The notes under the pieces were generated by a model. That model had not been told where the DNA came from. It saw nothing but the letters and a program-made list of their open reading frames with translations, and ran no database searches. Shown piece after piece: positions 1 to 10,331 of a stretch of 64,000 bases of DNA. A program made the position numbers and the translations under genes. Origin of the DNA: Amphimedon queenslandica (Eukaryota > Porifera > Demospongiae > Haplosclerida > Niphatidae); assembly GCF_000090795.2 (NCBI RefSeq), contig NW_003546290.1, positions 34,097-98,096 on the forward strand, read 5' to 3'. Within the stretch, counting starts at the first letter, position 1, and the number at the start of each line of letters is the position of its first letter.

Positions 1-130
1 AATCAAAAGTGGAGCAGAACACTAAAACTAAATATAGTACTTTCACTGCACACAAATATGTCAAAAAAGAAAGCATTTATCTAGTCAGGGTATAAATAAA
101 ATAATGTGATTAATAATGTATTAATAGTAG

Positions 131-241
131 GTTGATGCTGGTGAGGGTCGTTACGTTGATGTGAAGATAGACTACAGGTTTGGCAAAGCTAATTTTAAAA
201 CAGCAACTGCCAGTGGAATAGACGACCCACTCAGTCTTTAA
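131..241 (+). CDS. Terminal exon of an unrecognised plus-strand gene (partial)
   Basis: After an acceptor (tttaatagtag-like, AG at 129-130) a phase-0 frame of 36 codons runs to TAA at 239-241. It begins VDAGEGRYVDVKIDYRFG and ends GIDDPLSL. The composition is protein-like, with charged residues, alternating hydrophobics and no low complexity, unlike the neighbouring spacer. A polyadenylation hexamer AATAAA follows at 333-338, which fits a 3' end. The rest of the gene lies left of the window, so the product cannot be named; I do not recognise the family. The call rests on splice signal, open frame and poly(A) position only. Confidence 0.45.
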   Translation, partial: VDAGEGRYVDVKIDYRFGKANFKTATASGIDDPLSL

Positions 242-797
242 ATACTGTGACAGAATAGACATAAACTATGAATTCAAAACTGATTTAATTAATTGTATTT
301 CATTTAAAAAATATTAAACTTTTGACTTTAGCAATAAAAACTTGACCATAGTAATAAGTGTGCTATAAAAATAAGTAATTTTATTATCTCCTGCAACTGA
401 TAATAATCAACAAGCACTATACAAGTATGATAAAATACTGCTGCTGTATAGGGTACAAACCAATACACAAGACAGGTGATGATGCTGTCATAATGCAATG
501 ATATCAGCTCTGTTGTGAGGATTCTCTATTGGTGAGTGACCATGCATGAACATTGTGAATTGTTCATCACTAATAAAATATAAAAACCCAATCATATGGA
601 ATGTACATGCATACATATGCACACTTTTAAATGTTACAGCATTATGTTAATAAACATACAAACTAGAGCAGTATCCATACTAGTGCTATCATCTGGTGAC
701 ACTTATAGTGGATGCATCTAGATTTTAATTCCATTAGCTAATATGATGTATTTAGGAAAAGAGGATTCTTGATTCTAGTTGGCACAGTGTCAGCAGT
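242..797. other. AT-rich spacer
   Basis: Apart from the AATAAA at 333-338, which belongs to the upstream gene, I see no coding exon, RNA gene or clear repeat here. Confidence 0.5.
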
Positions 798-1009
798 TAC
801 TGTATACACCATATATTTTGCGGTAAATAAAATGTTGTGATTTTCGTGTTTTGGAAAAATTAGCAAAATTAAAATCCGCAAAATAGCATGTTGATTGTAT
901 AGTAGAGGTGCGGTAATTACATTAAAATCGTGAATTTTTTATTCACAAATACAAAAATGCAGCCAAATCACAAAATTTTATACCCGTGAAATATATGGTG
1001 TATACGGTA
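798..1009. mobile_element. MITE-like TIR element, family A (about 212 bp)
   Basis: The ends are inverted copies: tactgtatacaccatatatt on the left and aatatatggtgtatacggta on the right. The inside has no open frame. A second copy in opposite orientation lies at 14303-14501; both share an internal block around gttgattgtatagta and a ggtaattacattaaaatc stretch. It is non-autonomous. A TA target is likely. Confidence 0.75.
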
Positions 1010-1210
1010 TTGAGAATGCTATCTCTGAGCCTGAGGTAAGCAATAGAAGAGAGAAAGGGGAAGTCATTTGTTTAAGTTTACATTATACATCTAAGCTGTT
1101 TGACATGACTACTGACATGTAAAAGTGAAAGCCATTTGACAAGTACAGTGGGCTCTTCTGCTCTGTTATAATCTACTTGCAGATACTTCTACTTCTCATC
1201 AATTGACAGT

Positions 1211-2318
1211 ATGAATGTATGGAACTTGCTATTGCTTCACTTGTTGTTATTTATCTCATGTAGTTACAGGTGAGTACATATGTGTACTGAAATAAAGTTA
1301 AATTTGGATGCATTAAAGTAACTAATGAATACAACTTTTTTGTTTTAAGCTTCATCATTTTTCTATTCATGTACATGTAAGAGCACAACCTGCATGGCAT
1401 TTCATTTCTTGGACAAATTAAATTTGTTTTTAGAATCAAAAAAAATTAATTTTGTAATAAAGAACATCAACACAAAACTATTGGCTTAATTGTGACTTAT
1501 AGGCACTGCTATCAAACTATATAATCTAAAGCAGTATAGAAAGTGTATTTTTAAAAAGCCATTGTAGTCTCTCACTTTAACAGGTATTGATCTTATCATC
1601 AGACAGAGATTAAGGAGTAATGAAATCATTAATCAAATTGTGAAAGGTTTATAGTCAATACAGAATATTACTTTGACTACACTTCAGTATCTTGTGGTAG
1701 CTCTCTCGTGTGGCAGAGAGATGGCGGTAGCTTGGGAGGATCACAAAGTGATTTCTGGTAGAGCTTCAGGCATTAGATTGATTTCTCTTTCATTACTCCA
1801 GCAATGGATAGGGAAGGAATATACATATGTAGGCATAATGATAGTGTATCAGTTTCTCTAATGATAACTACTAGTAAGTGAAAATGAGAAGACAAGTGTT
1901 GTACTGGTGTTTGTTATGATGCTGTATGAAAAGCTTTAATTAGAAAAAAATAATAACTATATTGTGCATGTAACCTGGTCTCGCTATGCATGCAATTATA
2001 CCTGATGAAAATGACAACAACTTTGGAAATATAATTACACTACTGTGATGTTTTTACATAGCTAATCCAGCAGTACAGTCTATGCATAAAAACATCACAG
2101 TATTAGCTGGTAACAATGTGTCTGTTGAGTATGTCTCATCAGAACCATTCATCACATCTACTGACATAACATGGTCCTTTAATGACACTCTAATTACTTC
2201 TACCTCATCAAATACATGTAAATATAACTTTGTTTTCAATAATCGTATATTAAATATACAGTCATGGATACATCTGATGATGGAGAGTTTAATATAACAG
2301 TGAAGGATAGTGTATCAT
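1211..2318 (+). pseudogene. Decayed Ig-domain receptor gene (signal exon plus two Ig exons)
   Basis: Exon 1211-1269 encodes a signal peptide-like start (MNVWNLLLLHLLLFISC) and ends at gtgagt. Exon 1664-1873 (210 bp, phase 1 to 1) reads as an Ig domain: VSCG, then LVWQRDGG (Ig tryptophan), then DREGIYICR (the DxGxYxC motif). It carries two in-frame TAG codons between the tryptophan and the second cysteine. Exon 2062-2318 is a second Ig-like domain (NITVLAGNNVSV, DITWSFND, DTSDDGEFNITV). It is 257 bp, one base short of a symmetric 258-bp phase 1-1 exon, and the frame shifts near 2263, just before MDTSDDG. The phase of the signal exon does not join to the first Ig exon. Two stops, one frameshift and one phase break make a pseudogene likely. 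Adhesion or receptor proteins of this kind are common in sponges. Assembly error is the alternative for the single-base gap. Confidence 0.6.
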
Positions 2319-3455
2319 GTGAGTATAATTATATTTCTATAAATAATTGTTTTGCTACATCTAATATTTATCATCTTTCATTTTCATGATATGCAAATGC
2401 ATTCAAAAAATACATTTTACAATTAAATTTATTACCTCATGTCAACCCCCCTAAATGTATAAGTTTTTAAGGGTTAAATTATAATTTTCATGCTAAAACT
2501 ATAATAGAAAATATGCTATAGTAGTTATAATGATTGCCACAGCCAAAGTTTTAAATTAATTTTTACAGTTGATTGATTTATAATGTTTATGTAGCTCTTT
2601 GTTTGATTGTCCATGCATTGAGTAAACTCAGTCTAATTAAATGGGAAACATTTACTCGGAACTGATCAGTAAAAGGATCAATTGATATCATTAGCACTAA
2701 TCCAGTGTAGATCTAATGGATCAGCACTGCCTGATGGACACGTCATTCACACAATGATAACTGATCACATATTGGTTAGTTTAAGCCATAGCATAATAGC
2801 ATTGAATAGTACTGTATAGTCTGTTAAAAAGTAATTTACAAGAGGGAATAAGTCCCTATACATGTTGTTAAACATATGCAAATTAAGGCAAAACACATAA
2901 TGATCCCAAGCTACTTTATAATTCCCCTCTCTATAGTAATAGAATTAGTACTGTGGTATGTAACTGGCCAACAATCAGATGATTGCAGTAACTCCAGTAC
3001 ACTAGTAGATAAGGAACTCACTAACAGCCTAATGCTAAGAAAATCATTTCACTCTCAAGGATAATAATCAACCAAAATCTACAATGCATAGTCAAACAAT
3101 AATGATTATTATTTAAAATGTCAACAATAACAATACATTGGAACCTCTGATAACGAAACTTCTTTTTAAAAAACCACTATGCATTGAAAAAAAATTAATG
3201 CACCAACTTCATTCCTTAAATCTCTTTAATGAAACTTTCAGGTAATGAAAAAAATTTGTTATCCCAAAAGTTTTGTTTTTCAACAGTTCAACTGTATATG
3301 ACTGAAATTTCTAAATTTTGATTGGAATCAGCTCAAACTAGATATGCAACATCAGAGCATGTATAGAGCACTATTTTGCATCACATCATTTAGTGATAAA
3401 ATAACATATCAACTATTTATAATAGTAAAGAAAATAATCCAACTATTGTTAAAAA
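2319..3455. other. Spacer, possible remnant of further receptor exons
   Basis: At about 2594-2790 short frames (VHALSKLSLIKWETFTRN, then SNGSALPDGHVIHTMITD in another frame) recall a fibronectin type III domain, but they are broken by stops. They may be the continuation of the Ig pseudogene. The open stretch at 2876-3064 has one hydrophobic segment but no splice context. Nothing else is supported. Confidence 0.3.
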
Positions 3456-5531
3456 TTAATAAATAATAAGTCGGGATTTTTTAAAATCACAAACATACAA
3501 GAATCCATCTTTATCAAATGTTAATCCACTAGGATTATCAAACTGATCAATATTACTGCCTTTCCTTCTAAACTTACTAACAAACACGCCATCACTGGTG
3601 AAGACTGATATACGATTATTACCCCATTCACTAACATACACTAGACCAGTAGCTGCAGTGTCTATTGCTATACCATATGGAGTATTAAGCTGCCCGTAAC
3701 TAAATATTCTATTACCAAACTGACTTATATAATTTCCATCTGAAAGGAACTTTTGAATGCGATTATTCAAGCAATCAGTAACATACACTAATCCTTGACT
3801 GTCAATAGCAATGTCATGTGGAGACTGAAACTGTCCATTAGCTGATCCTTTACTACCAAATGAATGAGAGAAGGTTAGATCAGAATTTAAGACTTGTATA
3901 CGATGATTGTCTTTATCAGCAATATAAACCTGTCCTGTTATAGGAGAAATGGCTATACCAGCAGGATACTTGAATTGTAGTGGTCCACTGCCCTCCTCAC
4001 CAACTGATGCTATAAGGTATCCATCCATGCTTATCTTCTGGATCCTGTGCCTATCAGATACAAGAATAAATTTGTCTGGAGTAATGGCTACACATGGAGG
4101 AGAAGAAAATTTGACATTACCACTTCCTCCTACCCCTCCTAATAATTTTAATTCCTTTCCTTCTCTATCCAGTATTGTTACACAGTTACCACCATACTCA
4201 GTTATTATAACTAGATTATCATCACTTATAGCAACTCCACAGGGATAATTAAGCTCAGTTATAGTACGTACTGGAGTGACGTTATCAAGGTAAGGATTGA
4301 TAGGGATGACTAGTGAGGTATCCTCAAGGTGTACATCATATACTTGTACCTTTACTGTATGAGTACCACTGGTTGAAGGGTTACACTGTATCCTATACAC
4401 TCCAGGATCAGTGATGGTGGTAGTGACTGTAGTGTGAATGAGTTGATAACATTTATCAACTGGTACTAGACTACACCTCAGAGAAGAGAGGGGAACACAC
4501 AAAACAGATGAATCTGGTGCCTCCATTGATAATAGAAATGAAACTTTCTTCTCTTTTGGTAGACGTTCACAGCAACCAACTTTCTTCACTCTACACTGCT
4601 GTAGTGCAGTAGATGAGTAGGTCACAATATCTCCAAGTTGATGCAGTGATTTGATATTTTTACTAAATACAAAGTCGGCTTTTTCCTTTGGATGTAACCC
4701 CTCCACATTGATCTGTGCAGTAACTTCACTCATATGCTCCATCATCTGTTTCTTAGACCTCAGGAATTGTTGAGGACTGCCTGTCTTCAAATTCTGCTCC
4801 AGATAACCCTCAACATCCTCCAGAAGATTCAACCTGTTTTCTGCTGATTTCATTTGCTCTGACAGCACTTTTAGTTTAGCATCAGTGACCCTCTTTGCCT
4901 GCTCAGTCAGTTTCCTCTCTGACTGGCGAAGAACATTGATCATTTCCTCTACCATTTCATGTATTTCTCCTAAAACTCCTTGTCCTCTCTCTCTGATCTC
5001 ACCCTCTCTCTCTGCTAGAGCAGATAGGACCTTCTTGAGTGCTTCCTTCTTTCCCTCAACTGGTGATAGACATTCTCTTAACTTTTGACAGTGTTTAGTG
5101 TAACTGTCAGCAATTAAGTCATATTCATGATGTTCGTGATTATGAAATTGACAGATTACACAGATTAATGATTCACAAGTTTCACAGAAGAACTCCAAAG
5201 CCTTTTCATGATCACTACACATGGCCTCTTGAGTATTTGCTAATCTAAGACTGTATATTTCTTTGAGGTTGATGAGGTGAAATGCTACAGGAAAGGCTCC
5301 TGCTCCTTCTTCTGGTAACTCTGTACAATGACGACAAATGGGACAAGAGAAGTAATAGGTCTCATTCTTCTTATCCAGAGGTAATCCCTCCAGACAGTGC
5401 TGACAGAATGAATGTAGGCATTCAGGTAAAGTCTTAGGGTTGGTATAGTGGCCAAGACACACAGGACAGGTGAGCTGTTCCTCCAGTTCAAGGAGACCAG
5501 GAGAAGAAGATGAAGATGGTGTGGTTGCCAT
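3456..5531 (-). CDS. TRIM-NHL E3 ubiquitin ligase, intronless
   Basis: A single-exon frame of 691 residues from ATG at 5531. Residues 22-66 form a C3HC4 RING (Cys22, Cys25, Cys38, His40, Cys43, Cys46, Cys63, Cys66). Residues about 104-140 form a B-box with the CSDH and CETC pairs. Residues about 145-310 are a charged coiled coil, about 330-407 a filamin/ABP280-type Ig repeat (GVYRIQCNPSTSGTHTVKV), and about 415-691 six NHL beta-propeller repeats (ITGQVYIADKDNHRIQVL, GLVYVTDCLNNRIQKF and others). The order matches TRIM2/TRIM3/TRIM71 proteins. Known members ubiquitinate targets or bind RNA through the NHL face; target and location here are unknown. Only one B-box is clear, whereas many family members have two. 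All zinc ligands are present, so it should be functional. The orthology to a named TRIM is not settled. Confidence 0.93.
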   Translation of the reverse strand: MATTPSSSSSPGLLELEEQLTCPVCLGHYTNPKTLPECLHSFCQHCLEGLPLDKKNETYYFSCPICRHCTELPEEGAGAFPVAFHLINLKEIYSLRLANTQEAMCSDHEKALEFFCETCESLICVICQFHNHEHHEYDLIADSYTKHCQKLRECLSPVEGKKEALKKVLSALAEREGEIRERGQGVLGEIHEMVEEMINVLRQSERKLTEQAKRVTDAKLKVLSEQMKSAENRLNLLEDVEGYLEQNLKTGSPQQFLRSKKQMMEHMSEVTAQINVEGLHPKEKADFVFSKNIKSLHQLGDIVTYSSTALQQCRVKKVGCCERLPKEKKVSFLLSMEAPDSSVLCVPLSSLRCSLVPVDKCYQLIHTTVTTTITDPGVYRIQCNPSTSGTHTVKVQVYDVHLEDTSLVIPINPYLDNVTPVRTITELNYPCGVAISDDNLVIITEYGGNCVTILDREGKELKLLGGVGGSGNVKFSSPPCVAITPDKFILVSDRHRIQKISMDGYLIASVGEEGSGPLQFKYPAGIAISPITGQVYIADKDNHRIQVLNSDLTFSHSFGSKGSANGQFQSPHDIAIDSQGLVYVTDCLNNRIQKFLSDGNYISQFGNRIFSYGQLNTPYGIAIDTAATGLVYVSEWGNNRISVFTSDGVFVSKFRRKGSNIDQFDNPSGLTFDKDGFLYVCDFKKSRLIIY

Positions 5532-6258
5532 TCAATACTGTATGGTAAGTAAGGTAGAAGACAGTATCCAAAGACTGAATGAATAGCAGTGAAGTAGCAG
5601 GAACAAAAAAGAATGGAAATTTAGGAAAGCAAAATGAGTGACTGAGAATAGCCTTGAGAACAGTTTGAAAAAATAGTCATGAGTGACTTGATTGGAGGAA
5701 GTTATGATAGCTACAATAACTACAATACTGAAGGTAATCCTTAACTAGTGATAAGGGCTTTAACAATATTCACATGTTGTGCATGTATCATTTTTTTGAG
5801 GTTTACATGCATATAGTCTGCAACTGTGTGATTCAGAAAAATTATACAAGTCATAAAATAAATAAATAAATTATATGACATCTATTTTAACGTATCCACT
5901 ATCCAGATGTATTAGTAGATTAAATTTACACATGAAATGCTCTGGAGCACAAGGAGAATGCATGAAATGCATTAGTGGGCCCACCCCCACAAAGAACACC
6001 TACTGTACATATACACTGAAGTGGTATGCTTGCCTTTCAAATGTTTCCTGACTATATCACATCAATTGACATTATTATACATAGTTATACATGTACATGT
6101 AACTAGGAGTGATGTACAAGGCAAACAGACAGACATCCCACAAGTACGAACTTCACCAAAATAAAGCAAAGCATTTTAATACATACATGTAAAATAGGAA
6201 ACAATAATTTACGCGTATAATATATAATACACATAATAAATAAAATACATTGCTATAC
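5532..6258. other. Spacer 5' of the TRIM gene
   Basis: It holds the likely promoter and 5' UTR of the minus-strand TRIM gene, purine- and pyrimidine-rich tracts, and a tacatgtacatgta palindrome near 6102. No coding sequence seen. Confidence 0.45.
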
Positions 6259-6820
6259 CTTGAGTCCTCTTCCTCTCTCTCCACTCCCAATGTAGTCTCT
6301 CTTATCCCCGGCTACATGTACAACTGCTGTAGGACTGTATTCATGTAACAAGTGGCCCCAGCATTCTTAAGACCAACGTCACCACAGGGACATCTACCAA
6401 TGGTGAGCAGACAAAACGAAAAGTATAGTAGAGTAATGGAAGAGAAACATGAAACAGAGAGAGAGAGGAGAGGGTGTGAGAGAGAGAAAAAGAGGGAGGA
6501 CATAAGTAATTAGATACATTAATGACATGTAACATTATAATGTTATTATTACTCTAACTTAGGTATCACTTACTATACCTCCCTCCCTCTACCCACCTCT
6601 CTTATTTCCTCCTCTCCTTCTTTCTCTCTTTCTATCTCCCTCTCTCTCTCTCCCCCCCTTCCTCACCTCCTATTCTTTAGAGTTCATTAGTCTAAAGCTG
6701 TGATGCATTGCTATCAACCTATTGGCTACAGACTTCAAGTTAGCAAAACAGTCTATAGGGAATTCAATGAGGAGATCATAGGCAGCAACACTAGCAGCAA
6801 CATCACAATATCTATTGGAG

Positions 6821-6821
<1 letters not shown>

Positions 6822-6893
<72 letters not shown>
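6822..6893. repeat. (TAA)n microsatellite
   Basis: About 24 uninterrupted TAA units. It sits immediately 5' (in minus-strand sense) of the USP24-like exon that starts at 6811. The long isoleucine or tyrosine frames across it are artefacts. Confidence 0.97.
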
Positions 6894-6894
<1 letters not shown>

Positions 6895-6990
6895 GCACAG
6901 TAAATATTGAAAGAACAAGTACATACATACATGTACATGTATACTCTACAATAACAGCTAAATTATCACAGATGCCAATCTACAATTCCC

Positions 6991-7173
6991 TCAATAACTA
7001 CACAGTAAAACATCTATATGACAGAAGTAAAAAATATTGTGGATGATTGTTTCCAGGACTTCCTTTGATAAATAGTAAATAATAATGACTAGAGCAAGTA
7101 TTATCTCAATACTAAGAACCGCAGCTACTGACTCAGGACTGAAATCACCAGGAAAAGTATAATTCCTTTCCAT
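6991..7173 (-). pseudogene. 5' fragment of a duplicated GPCR gene
   Basis: The frame MERNYTFPGDFSPESVAAVL repeats the start of the intact GPCR at 7785-8783 almost exactly. About 20 bases are missing and four are inserted where the first membrane helix should be (near 7080-7105), so the frame is lost. The nucleotide match continues through the first intracellular loop, to about 7015. It is a truncated tandem copy. Confidence 0.8.
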
Positions 7174-7454
7174 CCTTTTCTTTTACAAGACTACATTATA
7201 AACTAACAAACAAAAATCACTCAATATATATGTATGCATACACAAACGTAACTTAGCTAAAAATACATCCCTTGAAATGAAACTAGATCTGTTAAGGATT
7301 TGCTTGCACAAGATAAGTAAGCTAAAAGTCAGTTTTTGTACACTTGTGCTTCATTTGCTAAACTCAATTGACCGAAGATGGAAGAGCTATGGTCAACTGT
7401 TATCACTATTATACCTAGAGTGCTATCATTATAAATTTATAATGCTGTTAGTGC

Positions 7455-7618
7455 CATATAGGGATTTTATTTTGTTGGTATAAAATTTCGCAAATCTTAC
7501 CTTCTGCAGCCATTTTTCCTAGTGTACCACACCATTTTTGTGGAATTTAATTTTGTGAATTCAATAAAAACGCAAAAATAGCAAAATTTATTTCTAGTGA
7601 AATATAACCCCTATATAG
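7455..7618. mobile_element. MITE-like TIR element (about 160 bp)
   Basis: The left end (catatagggattttatttt) is inverted at the right end (aaatataacccctatatag). The inside is AT-rich without a frame. It has the same general style (fixed ends around a short AT-rich core) as the other TIR elements here. Confidence 0.6.
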
Positions 7619-7784
7619 TCTTTATGAAATAATAATAATAACAAATACACTCAACTTTATAAAAAATAAGATAATGACACAAACAACAAAGGGAGTGTTC
7701 TGCATGCATGCATACATGGTGACTGTAGCATTAAAAAATTTATACTCAAGAAGAGAGTCAATGGATGAAGGTAATGTACAATGT

Positions 7785-8783
7785 TTATACATCAAGTGAG
7801 CTAACACGTATATCCAGCACAGCAGATGATGAATTACATGTACTTGATATAGCTAATGGATAAGATTTATTCTTCAATATCTTACAACAAACAATATTAG
7901 CAATAACACTATTGATCTCTGGCCTAAAGTAGGCCTGAATAACTGGACTCAAGGTAATGACCAGGAAAAAGAATATAACAGCAGTTATCATAAGGACACC
8001 AGGAAAATCAACAATAGCTAATAAAGCAGAGAAGAATATGCTAGGAGTGAAGAATATCCCATAGACTAGCATCATGGATCCAAATATCCCAAACAATCTC
8101 TTCTTCTTTGAAGCATAGACACCCTCGCCTACTATCATTGACTGATTATTAATAAACTTACGAGTGAAACAAAATGTCCAAACTGATGTGATAATAATGA
8201 TTATAAATATCAATGAAGCAAAGAAAAAACGGAAGATAGCCATAACAGGGCTAGTAGTAAAAGCATAGCAAACTCCTAGATAATTTATATAGCGGAATTC
8301 AACACCAGAGCCATCAATGAATCCTGAAGAGAAGAAGGCTGTATCAAAACTCCACACAATAATGACAAGGACCAGAGCTATCCTTGGAGTCATGAATCGC
8401 TTGTGGAGATGAGGTTTTACTATAAAAAGGAACCGATCGATTGAGACAAGACACAGCGTCATAAGCATCACATAGATACTGAGTAAATTCACAAAACCAG
8501 TAAAACCACATGTTCCTTGCTTCTCCTCATCAGTACTACCAATGATCCATTCACGAGCAGCTAATGCACTGATAGTGAAAGGAAGATAGAGCGTTAATAC
8601 AAGGTGTGCCAGTATGAGAGAAGTAAAGAATATTGTTGATGATTGTTTCCAGGACTTCCTTTGATAAATAGTAATGACTAGTACAACACCATTAGCTATG
8701 AGAGCTAGTATCATCTCAATACTAAGAACTGCTGCTACTGCCTCAGGACTGAAATCACCAGTAAAAGTATAATTTCTTTCCAT
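7785..8783 (-). CDS. Class A (rhodopsin-like) G-protein-coupled receptor, intronless
   Basis: 332 residues from ATG at 8783. A longer reading from 8795 would need a GTG start and is not supported; the duplicated fragment at 6991-7173 begins at the same ATG. A short glycosylatable N-terminus (NYT) is followed by seven hydrophobic helices. Class A marks: Asn in helix 1 (IANGVVLV), SIDRF as the DRY-type motif after helix 3, a Trp in helix 4 (IIVWSF), and LSPVIQAYFRPE in place of NPxxY. The helix 2 aspartate of LAxxD is replaced (LAHLVL). A cysteine in loop 1 (GTCGF) and one in loop 2 (GVCYAF) could form the usual disulfide. The C-tail is short and Ser-rich. Ligand unknown; sponge class A receptors are lineage-expanded. 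It lies inside the dead USP24-like locus on the same strand. Confidence 0.85.
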   Translation of the reverse strand: MERNYTFTGDFSPEAVAAVLSIEMILALIANGVVLVITIYQRKSWKQSSTIFFTSLILAHLVLTLYLPFTISALAAREWIIGSTDEEKQGTCGFTGFVNLLSIYVMLMTLCLVSIDRFLFIVKPHLHKRFMTPRIALVLVIIVWSFDTAFFSSGFIDGSGVEFRYINYLGVCYAFTTSPVMAIFRFFFASLIFIIIIITSVWTFCFTRKFINNQSMIVGEGVYASKKKRLFGIFGSMMLVYGIFFTPSIFFSALLAIVDFPGVLMITAVIFFFLVITLSPVIQAYFRPEINSVIANIVCCKILKNKSYPLAISSTCNSSSAVLDIRVSSLDV

Positions 8784-8937
8784 CCTTTCTATCACAAGAC
8801 TAAACTAATAAACAAAGATCACTTAATATATGAACATACTTATGTGTATGTAAATGAATATCTGTCATATATGGTATTCATGTAGATTTGCATGTAAATT
8901 TTTAAAAGCAACAAAGCTTGGGAAAATTTCCTTTGAA

Positions 8938-9010
8938 ATGATATCATATATATGATACTATATATATATACATGATATATATGATATGATACATATATGA
9001 TACCATATGT
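8938..9010. repeat. AT-rich gatatca/atatat simple repeat
   Basis: Runs of tatatata and imperfect gatatcatata units upstream of the GPCR start. It may be simple low-complexity DNA; a promoter role cannot be shown. Confidence 0.7.
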
Positions 9011-9070
9011 CCTTTGCTTGTACTAGTACATGTAAACTAAATTTTTGTGTACATGAACTTCCTTTATTGC

Positions 9071-9714
9071 TATAGTCGGTTTCAATTGAGTTTGACCGGA
9101 TGTTTTCGTCATCAAAACGTCACGTGTAGCCACACCCACACACAAATAAAATGGCTGAAAACTCATGCTCTTTTCTTCTTGTTGTAACTTGTTTATTCTC
9201 CTCTTTTGGTCACTGTTAACCCTGCAATTGACATGGAGGATCTTTGTGCTTGCTATTACCTGAAGAAAGAAGTGAGATGTGTAAAATTTCAATCGAGTTT
9301 CTGAGCGTCAATAGTGACGACAAATAAAGAAGGCTTACAGAGGCACAGCAGAGTAAGTGAGACTTCTTTCTGGAGTGCAAATTAAGTCTTCTAGTTCAAT
9401 TATATCTTGGCCTGGAGTGTTGCATTTGCTTTATTTGATTTTTAAATAATAAAACAGGATTACTGATATATTTAATGAAATGCAAATTATATTTACGAAG
9501 CTTTTCGTCATGAAACATCACGGTGGCTCCCTTTCATGTTTACCGGAAGAACCTTTTGAGAACCTTTCAGAGTACCTAATGACTCCAAAATTGGTACAAA
9601 TTTTTGGAAGAACCCGTTTTGCAACCATACCAAGTTTCAAGCTGCTAGCATAAACTATGAAGAAGTTATAAGGGTGGGTCAGTGGTCAAACTCAACTGAA
9701 GCCGACTTTACTAT
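9071..9714. mobile_element. TIR element of about 640 bp
   Basis: Left end tagtcggtttcaattgag continues to tttgacc. The right end is its inverse (ggtcaaactcaactgaag, then ccgactttacta). The inverted repeats are about 25 bp, with TA at both outer borders. The inside has no transposase; a small minus-strand frame at 9023-9292 runs out over the border and is not a gene. A non-autonomous DNA transposon is the simplest reading. Confidence 0.7.
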
Positions 9715-9721
9715 ATACATT

Positions 9722-10063
9722 TTACAATTTACATATTTGTGCTTTATTTATGTACTGTATTTGCCTGATTAGAAGCCCGGGCATTTATTCATTAACAAGG
9801 AAAAAAATTTGCTTAAAAAGAAAAATAGTTGCTAAAAGCCGGAAATCAAACCCATGTCCCCTAGGTTGTCAAACTGTGCTTCAAGAGTTGAGCTATTTGG
9901 AGCAATCTAAAGTTGAGGTTACCTAAATTGGGTAAAATATGCACATCTATAGTGAGAATATTTTAAGGATGGGCGTTTATTTAAGCTGGGCTTCTAATCA
10001 GGCAAATACGGTACAATTGTACATGTACATGTACATAAATAAAGCACAAATATGTAATTGTAC
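9722..10063. mobile_element. Outer foldback element hosting another TIR element
   Basis: The arm at 9722-9753 (acaatttacatatttgtgct and onward) is repeated inverted at about 10030-10063 (agcacaaatatgtaattgt). Between the arms lies the separate element 9752-10014, so the outer element appears to have been hit by the inner one. Confidence 0.6.
9752..10014 (-). mobile_element. TIR element with tRNA-like core, family B
   Basis: The ends are gtactgtatttgcctgatta and taatcaggcaaatacggtac. Read on the minus strand the core has an A-box-like tagctcaactc followed about 40 bases on by a B-box-like gggtttgatttcc, the spacing of a tRNA-type Pol III promoter. No protein frame is seen. Relatives: 10332-10920 and 47396-47659. 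Confidence 0.65.
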
Positions 10064-10331
10064 ACAAGTAAATAAAAAAATTAAAAATGGGAAAATAGTA
10101 GGATTAAATTGTAAAATAGCAAGGAAACAAATCATCACCATGCAACACCATTACATGAAGATTATTACCCAAAAGCACAGTATGCACACAGCTACGATAG
10201 CCCTAGAAGCCTTTACCTTCATGCACTGATGCAGGATTTCTTACCACACCAGTTTGCAAGTACCCTCTTGCTTCTTTACTGTTTTCCCAATTGGATCCTA
10301 CTATTTTTCCATTTTTAATGGTTTTTTTATT

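Noticed and set aside
3949-4248. Plus-strand frame opposite the TRIM gene
   Set aside because: It lies antisense to the NHL repeats of the intact gene; a shadow frame.
6670-6938. Long isoleucine- or tyrosine-rich frames
   Set aside because: They are translations of the (TAA)n microsatellite; only the part after the repeat on the minus strand is a USP24-like exon.
8784-8795. Extended GPCR N-terminus (four extra residues)
   Set aside because: It needs a GTG start; the duplicated fragment shows the conserved ATG at 8783.
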